64,000 nucleotides of DNA, taken from contig NC_135153.1 of assembly GCF_050948215.1 (NCBI RefSeq), positions 12,056,058 through 12,120,057 of the forward strand. Reading direction: 5' to 3'. The position numbers were made by a program, and so were the translations under genes. This DNA comes from Halictus rubicundus. Its lineage: Eukaryota; Arthropoda; Insecta; Hymenoptera; Halictidae. The notes under the pieces are model-generated. The model worked only from the letters and a program-made list of their open reading frames with translations, searched no databases and was not told the origin of the DNA. Below are positions 26,301 to 38,300 of this stretch, in pieces. Positions within the stretch are counted from its first letter, which is position 1. Each line of letters opens with the position of its first letter.

Positions 26301-29300
26301 TCGGTCGGTTTCGCCTCGATTATCCAACGATCCCGAGCCGCATTTCCATTTTGTTTATCCGGGCGCGACGCTAATTGAGCCCCGGGCTGAACGTTTAATC
26401 ACACCGCCCCCGTTTCCGCGCGTTCGATTAAAATCGCACGCTCCCGTTCCCGTACTGGCGAACACGCGAACACGATAATCAAATGCTTTCGAAAACACGC
26501 TGTTTCCCGAAGAACCATTTTCTTCGAACGATCATCTCGTTTAATTGCTACATCAAGCGATATTCACTCCTTCGATTAAGCCGTTCGTTATAGGTACAAT
26601 TTAACGCCTATCAACGTATCGCTTCGGCGGCAGCCGTCGTAGTTATATTTCGTGCTAGTAAATGCTACGTAAAAGTGAAATTTGTCACGGGCAAAGTTTC
26701 TCCAAGTACAGTGATTTCTCTATATATGTCGCCAAGGCCTCGATGATAAACGTCGCGGAGCTATCCCCACTACCGCGGGGTATACCCCGTGAGGGGACGC
26801 GAAACTCGAGCGGCCTCGGACGCCGACGAATGTAAACATAACACGGACGTTGTTGACATATATCGGGAATTCACTGTATCGTGCTACGCGTTACAATTTC
26901 TTTATGTAAAATACAAGATCGTGCTCGTCACACTTGTGATTCTCGTAGGGATCGCGTAAAGTCAAATATATGTACATACAATGTAATGTAATGTGAAATG
27001 GTGTCACCGTTATTAGGTCAGAAAATATCTCAATTTCTGCAGGCCTTTGTTCAAAGAAAATTGAACCACTTTTGCTGGCCCTAAAGTTGAAAATCAATTT
27101 TTCCACACTGTGTGAGAATGTCACCAAATGATTGTCACAATAAACATTTCTATTCTCGTATTATTACATAAGTTGTTTTGATCCTGTGTAACTTCTATTG
27201 ACATTGACGTGGCACTGAACGCGTTAAATGAGTCGCAAACATCCTCTCTCTTTTCGTGCCACTAAACCAACAACAGCAAGAATTTCCGAACAATTTCCAA
27301 CGAATCGGCCAGCGTTAAAGCGATTTGCTAGATTGAAAATGCCGGCGCTTTCTTTTCTTTTATTCATAGGTAGACTTAAAACTGGCCGCCCGTTGAAAGC
27401 CGCCGAAAGCGAAAATTAATTAACCGAGCCAAACCGAACGTTTAATTACGAGACCGCGGTACGATAGTCGAGCCGTTTCGCCGTTGCGATCCATGTATCG
27501 CGAAGACGACGCGTAGGCAGGATATCAACGGTCTCGAGTCCCTTTCACCGAGATGTTCAATCTCCCGTTCCTATCTGTAAATAATTACTTAGTTAATGGG
27601 TTAAACAATTCGTCGCTTTCAATCCCCCCTCACGGCAGTCGACGGCTTCCCTTTTCTTTTCACGGAGGTTTCGCTCACCCCCCGAGGCCACCGCGTTCAA
27701 AATGGCCGCACACGATAATATTCCGGCATTTGTTATTTACCGGGCTGCGGGCTGAGTGAAAAGGGGACGTATTAACGCCGGGGGAAACTCGCACAAAAGA
27801 GGAACTCCGGGACAAGTAAATCAACCCCCCTCCCCACCCCCTGCTCCCTCCTCTCTCTCTCTGTGGTTTCAACCCCCTCGCTTCAATTAATCCACGTTCG
27901 CCGGTTCGACCCTCCGACCGCAGAAAGAAACTCCTCTCGCTGGTCCGTTTCGGTTTTAATGTCGCGGATGTGGGGAATGGTCGGATCGTTCGTATTTTAC
28001 ACCTGCGTGTTCGTTTTGGGACGAGAGAGGTTCGGTTAAAGCTCGAGGGTTAAAACTCAACTTCTTTATCCACCTATTCAATTTTCACTGAAACTGGACA
28101 GAGAACGTCGATAGATATTCAAGAATTCACATGACAACAATTCAATGATTCAGTGAGTAATAGAGTTTCAAGGGCCGGATGCAGTTTTATATTTCGCCTA
28201 TTCAGTTTCATCATAGACCGATCAAAACCGCGGTCTAGTTATAATTAGCCAATTGTAATCGTTCGGTGAAACACGAAGCAGAATGTAAATTAATGAAAGA
28301 CACGTTCCCGGAGCGATAAAAAGAGGTTCGATCGTTTCTCCTGGTTTTAATGGGGTTCGAACAAATCAATCGTCGAGAGATTATCCGCGTCGAGAGCTCT
28401 CTCTCTCTCTCTCTCTCTCTTTCTATCTATTTCTCTCTCTCTCTCTGTCTGCGAAGAAAACATGGCTGTTCGATCGTAATCGGGAACGTGACACGGTAGT
28501 ATTCGGCGTGTCGAAGCGGCTCTCACCGTGACTCACTGGCCGCTGTTTGCGATTCGTTTTATCAGCATCGAGTCTCGTGGCCTGATATCTCGACAATTTG
28601 AATTCTTGCTAGTCCGCGTCACGCGGTTTTGTCTTCCCTGATCGTGCACAGTTGGCCGATGATTCAGCAGACCAGCAAGGCGCTGGGTGTGCTGTTTCAG
28701 CCTCGGCGCAGCCGTGTATCCGCTATTTAGATTCGCTGAACTTTGAGATTCGCCGGAGTCACGAGGCGTTCGTCGGACGTGCAAGAAAATCCTGACGAAC
28801 ACCTTCTGTTTCCGCCGACCGGGATTAAGAGAGCACTCGTGCGTGTGTGTGTGTGTTACTGTACATGTATCTGTGTGTGTGTGTGTACACTCGTATTTAT
28901 CACTCTTGTGTACGTGTGTCTATCGGTTGCACGTGGAAAGTACCAGTCACGCAGACGCGTCTTATCGGTTTCGCAAGTTCCACATAATACGATTCCGGCT
29001 CGTATGGCACGCACATTCGTGCATATCAATGAAAAACGATAACAGTCCGCGGCATAATAGCTGACAGAAAATATGGAGTCGCGTTCGCGAGTCTATTCGA
29101 AACCATTATCGCCTTCGAACACCGCGTGTACAGTTTTATCTAAATATAGCTGTTCCGACAAGACCGTTTGAATAATAGATTTGGATAATAAAAATTGGCT
29201 GGTATAAACGAAGTTCCACGGAATCGGAATTATTCTCGAAATTGATCCAGAGTGTCGTTTATCGCGAACCACTCCAAGATCTCGCCGAGACAGCATGCTC

Positions 29301-32300
29301 GGTGGGTGGAGTGTCGGAACGAGGCGTTGCACTCTGGTCCGTGTCAGTGTCAAAAATAGTCCGTCCGAGAATAAACACATATTTGCCGTCGAACCTGGCA
29401 AAACGGTCGCGTCAGCTCGCGTAGCACGCTCTCGTCGTGTCAGTATCGCGGGAATGCGTTTCCGTGGCCGACGCACAGCGTAGTCGAAGCAGCCCATCTT
29501 GAATTCAGAAAATGAAGTGGTAAAACTGGGGCTGAAATCGTCATGTTCTATTCTCGATGTCCGTCTTCTGTTTCCTGAAGAATCGCTCCTGAAACGTTCT
29601 CAAACAGCTTAACTCGAATTGAAAAAATAAAGTGGTGACAATGGTGAATAGACAAAAAAAAAAATCACTCCTCAAATTCTCTCCCAACTGTAGTCGAACA
29701 CCCAGCGCAATTTCAAGCCTGAAATCCTTTTTGCCCTTTTACCGCACGACGAATGACAGCGCCGGCGCGAAAATAGCGTGCGTTCGGGCGACTATACCGG
29801 ACGAACAGGGAAAGGGCGTGACGAGGTGTTTCGCCGTTGACGCGCGTCGAACCGCGAAACTGATTGGCAGTATTTATTGAAGTAGGTGTCTCATGTTCCA
29901 CAGAGAAACATGCAGTCGACCTCGATGGCGTGGAACACGTTCATCCCGTTGCCGCCGCCGGGTAGCAGAACGCACGGGGCACCGCACTCGGGGATGACGG
30001 CGCACGTGGGTCATCATCATCCAGGAGCGGGTGCTGGCACTGCGCATCAGGTCACCGTGGCGCAGCAACAGCAACGGGAACGAGAAGAACGAGAAAGAGA
30101 AGCGAGGGAACGGGACGCGAGGGAGCAGAGGCAGAGGGAATCCGAGAACCTGGGTATGAGGGAACACCTGGCCGTGGCCGAGAGGCTGCAGAGGCAAGCC
30201 GAGGCCAGGGATCATGCTGCGGCTCAGCAGAGGGCTGCTTACTATGCAGCCACAGCGCCTCAGACTCAACAGGTATGTGATCTTTACGTGCTACTGTGTC
30301 CCAGGTCTTGGCGACATATATAGAAAAATCGCTGTATCCACAAACATGTACCTCACTCGATTGATCGAGCTCCTTAATCATACCGATTTTCTGCCTCAGG
30401 TGTCAAGACCATCCAGCGTACCTGGCAAAGTCGACTACCCACCTCCGCCGGCGCACTCGAGGACGTCGAAGTCGTCGCTTCCAGTCAGTAGTCTTCACGA
30501 GAAACCGCCGCAAGTGGTGGGCCCGTCGCACAGTTCCCTGCCGAAGGTTGAGCCGAACGTGGGCCTGTTCAGCTACTCGAACTACCAGCCGCAGACGTCG
30601 TACATGCACGACATCAAAGTGAAGAGCGACGTGGTGCAGTCGCACAAGTCCAGTAACAAGGGCGGATTAGCCGGAGGTCTGGAGAGGGACCACCACGGCA
30701 GAGAGGTGCTGCAGAATCCACCGTCGTTGTTGTCGGACCACAAGAGCTCGGTGATCGTGAAGAACGAGGGTAGAGAGCTGCCGAAAACGCCGGTGTCGCA
30801 GCAGCACTCCTCGCCGAGCCCGAAGATCATGCCGTATCTGAACGTGCAGTCGGTAGCGCCGCAGCACAAACCGTACGAGTACCGGAGTCCCACGCAGAGT
30901 CCTCACCATCTGCACCACCTGGACGGCGGGATGCAGGCGGCGAAGAGCATACCTCAGGGCCATCACAGAAGCGGAAGCGGTTCGACGACCACAGCACAGT
31001 TACCGAGCCCGCACGGGCACCCACCGCACTCGCACAATCGACAGTCACCGCACGCCCAGCATCCTCATCAGCCACCGCATCCTTCGCCGCCCGAGCCGCG
31101 CTATCTGACAAGGCCGGAATCAGGGTTACCTTACGCCGCTGCCAAGTCCTCGTACCCGTATCCGCATCCGCATCCGCCCACGGCCTCGCCGACGTCCCAT
31201 TACACAGCGCCGGCCGGCTCGAAGCCAAAAGTGAGCAGTCCGGCGCCGCCGCACATCTACGGCAAACCGAACTCCGGGATCATGACCGGTACGCCGGTCT
31301 GCCGGGCCTCGGAGCCGGCGGTCGCCGCGCCTATACCCCTCACCTCGAAGGCCGGCAGTTCGCCTTACCAGCAAGTGCCTCATCATCACGGGGCGCCACC
31401 GCCACCCCTGCCGCCGCCAGCTCACAGCAGATCCGTCTACGATCCGAGAGGTTTCACCGGGTCTATGCCAGCCGCGAAACTACCGCCGCCACCGTTGCAC
31501 GGTTCGCCACCTACGGCGGCGTCCGCGCCGCTTTCGAGGCCGATCGCCCATCCCGCTCATCATACCAGCCCCCACCAGCAGCCCGGACAAACGGTGCAGC
31601 ATGCGCAGCCCTCGATCAACACCACCTTCCAGACGCAGCCGCTCGACCTCGGTGTCGAGAGGTCCGGTTCGCCGAAGAGGAAGGCGCCGACCCCCTCGTT
31701 GACCGAGAACTCGGGCCAACCTGTGTCCCTCGAGGTCTGCAAGAAACGCAGGACCGAGGAGCAGCAACCGCTGCCCCTGCAATGCGTAGGCCCGCCGATT
31801 TTGTCCCGAGTCAGCGAGCCCAGTCCGCTGATCGCCTCGGCTGCCACCTCGATCACCACCGTCGTCAACACCGCCGCTCTCCTAGCGCAGCCTAACAGCC
31901 AAGCTCAGGAGCGCACCATGGCTGCTGTCAGTCCGGCGCCAAGAACAGCCAGCGGTGATGGCTCCGTCAGGCCCGCCAGCACAGGCAGCGTGAGCTCGCT
32001 GAACCCGACAGTGAGCGCGGCCCCCAGTCCTGCGCCAATACCCAGCCCTGCCCCTTCGACCGCACCCAGTCCTGCACCCAGCGCACCTGGAACCCCGGCC
32101 AAGGCGAACGCCAGCACCGTCGACAGCGAGAAGTCCAACAGCCCCGCGCCGAGACCACCCAGCAGCACCAGCTACCCCGGTCACAAGCTGAAGAAGGCCT
32201 GGTTGCAGAGGCATTCCGGCGAAGACGGCACCGAGGACACTACCGGCGTTGTCGGAAGCGGTTCCTGCGTCACATTGCCCCTCAACATCTCCCAACCCAC

Positions 32301-35300
32301 CTCGCAACCGCTCAACAACAAGGAACGGGACTCCTCGTCGAACAACAGCAACACCACCACCACGTGCATGCCCTCCGCTGTGAACTCGATTCATAATATC
32401 GGTAGCATGGCGGTAAACAGCATCAACAAGAGCAAAGTAGCCTCGAAAGGAGGCCGCAAGTCCACCAACAAAGAGTCACTCAACGGTCACGCGACTGACT
32501 CGAAGAACCTGCAAGAGGACTCGTCCAGCAGCGACCCGGACCGGAAGTCGCCGCCGAAAAGGAAGCCACCCAAGGTATCTATATGGATCGTATTTAACGG
32601 GGTGTTTCATAACTGGCTAAAGAGATTGTGCATTCGCGATCGCACTGTTCAACAGATTGTAAACCTTCTTTTACTAATTTTGGACATGTCGAATTTTCGA
32701 ATTGTTTCTGTCCTAACCGTATTGCCAAATTGGCGTTGGACAGGGTAATCGGATCGTGACAATGTGCCTTTTATTCCCGTTATGAAACGTCCTGTGTTCC
32801 AGTCTTGGCTTTTCTTAGCCGGCTGTTTGCGTCTAGGAAGACTATGACTTCGCCGTTGCACGTGTTATAGTACCATTGCATGTGCGAATAGATTATACCT
32901 CGTTAATTGCCAGCTGTACTCCTAATAGATCCTGGCCCAAGTAATTGCCGCTTCGTCGGAACAGTGTTTGCTCTTGAGCTCCTTTTTCTTTTGCGCAAAA
33001 GAAAGTCAATTAGGCGCGGAGAAATTCGTATAAGGCTCCATTTCTAAGAAAACTAGACATTCGACTGTTCTGGTTGGTCATTATTTACTATTGCAGATGC
33101 GCATGTGCACGTAACAGGTGGATTTTCGAAATTCATTTCGTTGGAAACGGAGCCCCGAGCGAAAGAATTTCTTTTTCTGCTTTTTTCTTAGTTTTACGTA
33201 CGAAATCACCTTTTTCCTATTGTTCTACAATTTTACGAATCGCCTATTTAAAAAGAATTAAACCTGAAACAGTAGAAAAGTTTAAAATCATAAATACAGT
33301 CAAATATGGCGAGTTAACTCGTCTTCAATGATAAACAGTTTAAATAGTTGTTTATCGTGAGAACTTTTGAAGCAATTCAATTTACATATCAAGACAAACC
33401 ATAAAATTTCTATTTGAATTTTTCGAAACTTGCACCTTGTACTTCGAAATTTATTTCAAAAACAAAACAGGTGTCTGACCGCGTTACATATCTTTTATTT
33501 GTTTTTCATATCGAGTAGCTACTTTTTAAATTATAGGATGGTGATTGTTATTAGAGCTTGTTAGAACGGTTGAGCGTCGAAAAAATTGGAACGAACTGGA
33601 ACGGCCGTTATCGCAACGGTCGTTTCTCTATTACGTGTTTGAATTTTCCGCTCGTTGCGGCGCCATTTTGATAACACAAGCCACACGCAGGAAGAGGCGG
33701 TCTTCCTATGATACATCGGTGCAGTACGTAGTTGCCTCGCGTTTATTTAACGAGTGTTCAAATTAAATATATGTGTCTTACGCGCTGCCATGATTCATGT
33801 GAGGAGTGTGACACTGAACGGATAAAAATGGTAACGCATAGATTATTTTTAATTCAAAATATTTGCTTTCTCCGAGAGAACATAACCTGTCTATACATTG
33901 TCCAGAAACACTCTCTCTTACCGATTGTTTCTGCAATCATTTCTCGTCGATTGTTGTCACGAAACATTATTAATACTAACGATTTTCGCTCAAATGAATT
34001 TTATTTATGAAAAAAACATTAATATTTGGTAAATACAGATTACCTATATCTGTTTTTAGGTTTAAGTTCCAATTTTTCTGCATGTATTTAGAATAAACCT
34101 AGTTTTCCATATCTGGAGTTGCTTGTAGTAGGCCACTGTAAACAGAGTACACTAGTAAAGGAGCTAGAGCAGAAGCCACACGAGTCGATAGATTTTTTGG
34201 CAGTAGTTACGGCAAGAGCATGAACTTCCTGACTACTTAATAATCTGTGCCCTGTGGTAGGTAAAACGAAAGAAGGGCGCCGCACGGAGGCAGCAGACTA
34301 CCGCGGAAGATCAGCGGAGACGAAAGGAAGACAAGCAAGTAGGAGGAACGGGTGTGGGAAGCGAGTCTAGCAACGAGAGCGAGGCTGGTTCGGCTAGTGA
34401 CACCAGCGAACAGTTGGGTTCCATTCAACCTGCGTCGAGGGTGCGCCATTCCACGGCCAATTCCAACAATTCCTCGGGAAACGGTTAGTTGACGTAGCTT
34501 GTTGTAAACGGACTTCCCATCAGGTGAACTAACTATTCACTTGCAGGGTAAGTGATCCGCGTTCCACGGTCATACGCTTACTCCTATCTATAGAGCTGTA
34601 CGGGAACCCTAAAAACTCAGGAGTAAACGTTCAATGAATAATATAAATATCTTTTTATCTATTCACTTGGGGGAAGGTATGTGTGTGGGAATTTCTTTTG
34701 CAGCGGAACTGTAAAGAAGATATGCATTTATTACAAAATCCCCATTAAGTTTCCTGGAATGGAGTCCTGTTTGTGAAAATTTGAATTTAAATTCTAAGGG
34801 AATACAGGGATTTAAAAGATATTTAAAATTTAACATTTTGATTCAATCGCTGAAACTTTCAACATTTTGTGTGTGACATCTATCCATAAGGATGGTTTTT
34901 GTAAGAATGATGGAATTCAAAACAAAAACGAAAACAGTAAACAAAATTTACATGACCTTTATGGGATTTGAATCTGAACAGACTTCAAGCAAACCCCTCT
35001 GCCATTACTCAATGCTTCTTTTATAGTAACTGTTTCATGTACTTCAAGTATCAATTGCGTATCAAATTTAAATTCGAAATATTTCACAAACAGAGGCCCA
35101 TCCTCAACAAACCAATGAGGGTTTTATAATGCTACTTGCGTATTACACTTTCCCTGAAGTACCTTTCCAAAAGAGGTTTTCACACTGGTGTCTGCCCTTT
35201 GAAACAGAAAACATACTGCTGCATCTATAATATTTTAGCTCTCTAACTTCCTGATACTCTTTAGGTTCGCGAAGCTCTCTTTGTAATCCTGTTTCACACT

Positions 35301-38300
35301 TACCCTGTTTCTTTGAATATTTCGCATTCCGCTAAATTTAAATGATGACATCAATTTCAATTGATATCCATGAAAGATAATACATGAGCTTTTTAACACT
35401 GAATATATTTATACACCCTACGTAAGCGATCGAACGAACACTAGACGGTGTTATTTGAAGGAGATGTGTTTTCTGTTTTGTAGGAAACAACAAGGAACCT
35501 AGGAAGCGAGGCAGGAGACCAAAGACTACGAAAGGTAATGAGTTAGGAGGCGAAGACCAGCAACCGCGGCAAAAGAAAGAACGTAGAGACGACAGCACGA
35601 GCGGTGGTAACAGTGGGCCAGGTGGTAGCGGCGGAAGGGGCGATCCCTTTCGCAGGCCACCGATATCCCAACTAAAGAAAACCGGTGACAGCTGGTTACA
35701 AGATGGAGCTTGTTTCGAGGTCGCCCCGAAATTGGCTAAATGTCGTGAGTGCAGATGGACACCGCACCAGCGCTCGAAAAATCTTCCACAAAATATTTTC
35801 TGCAGATTTTATGCATTCCGTAGATTACGGTACACCAAGACTGGGCAATTGGCTATAGCTGGGTTCAGTGACCCACACAAAGATGCGTCTGAGGTGAGTT
35901 CACGGAAATATATCCTCAATGTTAACCCTTTACCAATAAGAATTTTCGGAAAATATATTCCTTGTTCTTTTTTTCACGTTACAGGTAGATCTTCGGTTGT
36001 GGTTACCAGGGAAAGATAGTCTAGACTCGAAGAAAGATGAGAAATCTGATAAGAACGATAAAGAGAAAGCTGACAAAGAGGATCTGGACCTGGAGATGGC
36101 TCACCGACTCCTTCGGCAGGTCGGGGACCAGTTTTGCGATCTGTTACACCAAGAGAAAGACGCTCTCCAACAGCACAAGGCAGAAGGTAAGCATCGACCG
36201 CTCAATCAATACCTCCCGGATGAGCAACTTCTTAAAAGACGAGTCTGAAATGAACAACGCATGTTTGACACTACCGTTGGAAACGATTCGATTGTCATAC
36301 TACCTTAATATTTTGGTTTTATTATATTTATCATTATACGTGTGTACCCACTACGTTTGCTTCTTTCGATTTCCTTTGATCGCATGGTTTAACGCTTCGC
36401 ATATTCGATTGTTCCTTCACCTTGACAGCAAATTCGGGACTTGTAGACGGAACGGTAGCTTGGAAGCGAGTGGTTCAGGGTGTCCGAGAGATGTGCGACG
36501 TGTGCGAGACGACACTTTTCAATTATCACTGGGCCTGCGGCAAATGCGGTTTCGTTGTGTGCATCGATTGTTACAAGGTAAGAATCCTTTTGTTCACTTT
36601 TCTTCTACATTCCGATATTCTTGACGCGATATCCGAAGAACGTGATGAAACACAAAAGAATCGAGAATCCGTGATATGAAATACAACGAGCTTTTTAACA
36701 CTGAACGAAATAACAGTGTCGAACACGATACCGCTAATCTCCGGAGCACGATTGATTGACCCAATACTATTCTAATCAGGGACGCAAGAACGGAACGACC
36801 AAGATTTGGGGTGAGAGCGGGAAGGACAGAGACGACTTCTCGTGGCTCTTGTGCACCAACCGACAAGTACATGAACCGGAACGACTGATGCTCACACAAA
36901 TCATCGCCGGCGACAGCCTGGTACGTCTCGGGCAAAGGCTGCACGAGTGCCGGGGCGAGTGGGGGATTCCCCAGCACTGCGGTTGCTCGTTGGTCGTTCA
37001 AACACCTACGAACGAGTATCTACGTAACCTGATCAAGGGCGACACGATGCCGGTGATGAACGGGAACGTGAAGCAGGAGGTGAAGGAGGAGAAGAAAGTG
37101 AACGAGTCGAACGGGTCCTCGGAGAACAAGACGAACGGGGAGGACAAGAACTCGCCGTTGAACTGGCTGGCGGACGTCGCGCTGCAGAATCAGGACAAGA
37201 ACGAGAGTGGTTCGAGCTCGGACTCCGACGAAGATCGGGACGGTAACTACTCGACGCTACGGGAGCTGCTGATCCGGCCATCGCACAAGTCGAACGGCAA
37301 CGGGTCCAGGTCGAACTCGCCGACGAACAACTCGAGCAACGCGAACGCCGCATCTGGGAACAACGCGCAGAACAACGTGACGAAGTCGAGCAAGAAGTCC
37401 AAAATGGACACCCTGGACGAGGTGATCTCGAGCGTAATCGAGCATAGCGTGAAAAAGGAGAGGGAAGGTGGACTGGACGACGAGAAGCCGCGGGAGTTGA
37501 AGCACTTCGTCAGGAGGTACAAATGGACGCAGAAGGGAAGGGACCCGTTGCCGATACGGATCATGACGCTCACCGAGAGCAAGAGCCTCTACCCGGACGT
37601 GCCGCACTCCTGGCTTTGCGACGGCAAGCTGCTTAGGCTGAACGACCCGAACAACCCTAACAACTACAGAATATTTCAAGATCAATGGAAACGGGGACAG
37701 CCGGTGATCGTGTCGGACGTCGCCAAGTCCTTGGACATGAATCTCTGGCATCCGGACTCGTTCGCGAGGGACTTCGGCGACGAGAAGAACGATCTCATCA
37801 ACTGCATGACCGGCAACCTGGTGCCGAACCAACCGATGCGCAAGTTCTGGGAGGGATTCGAGCACTTCTCCAAGAGACTCAAGGACGAGAGGGGTAACCC
37901 CATGCTGCTCAAGCTGAAGGACTGGCCACCCGGCGAGGACTTTGCGGAGCTATTACCCTCGAGGTTCGCCGATCTCATGAAGGTCCTACCGTTGTCGGAG
38001 TACACCCATCGGAACGGGAGATTGAACCTGGCTAGTCGACTGCCAGATTGCTTCGTCAGACCTGACCTTGGCCCGAAAATGTACAACGCCTACGGATCGG
38101 CCCTGCATCCGAACAAGGGCACGACCAATCTTCACCTAGACATCTCCGACGCGGTGAACGTGATGGTTTATGTCGGGATTCCGAAGGATTCCGACAACGA
38201 TGAACATATTAAAGGTATGTAGAAGTGGCTTTCAGCTTTCATTTTTAGAATGTTATTTTTATGAATAGACTACGGATTTTATGCATTTATGACAAAAATG

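Larger units (their letters stand above)
2594..29903. other. Kdm3: Very large Kdm3 intron (27.3 kb), repeat-rich
   Basis: The intron is bounded by GT at 2594 and AG at 29902-29903. It contains a 124-bp tandem repeat (3091-3372), piggyBac-like elements (6219-6680, 10397-11428, 21224-21470, 22621-22867, 23746-23959, 24881-25155), CAGTG-ended elements (5324-5500, 10955-11285, 26709-26876), a 68-bp minisatellite (16700-17500) and many microsatellites. GC-rich CpG-containing stretches occur at about 8.1-9.8, 11.6-13.6, 14.9-16.6, 18.0-18.5, 19.3-20.1, 25.3-26.5 and 28.3-29.5 kb and could include alternative promoters or enhancers. I found no protein-coding gene with recognisable domains on either strand. 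Confidence 0.75.

Noticed and set aside
30214..30399. 5' extension of the long frame over the exon at 30400
   Set aside because: This part is intron read in another frame; a good donor (30273) and acceptor (30399) exist, and the upstream exon uses a different frame.
31882..32394. 170-codon minus-strand frame opposite the large Kdm3 exon
   Set aside because: Low-complexity shadow of Pro/Ser/Ala codons on the other strand.
37257..37865. 202-codon open frame on the minus strand opposite the Kdm3 JmjC exon
   Set aside because: It is the mirror of a GC-rich coding exon, is Arg/Val-rich without any domain, and has no splice or promoter support.
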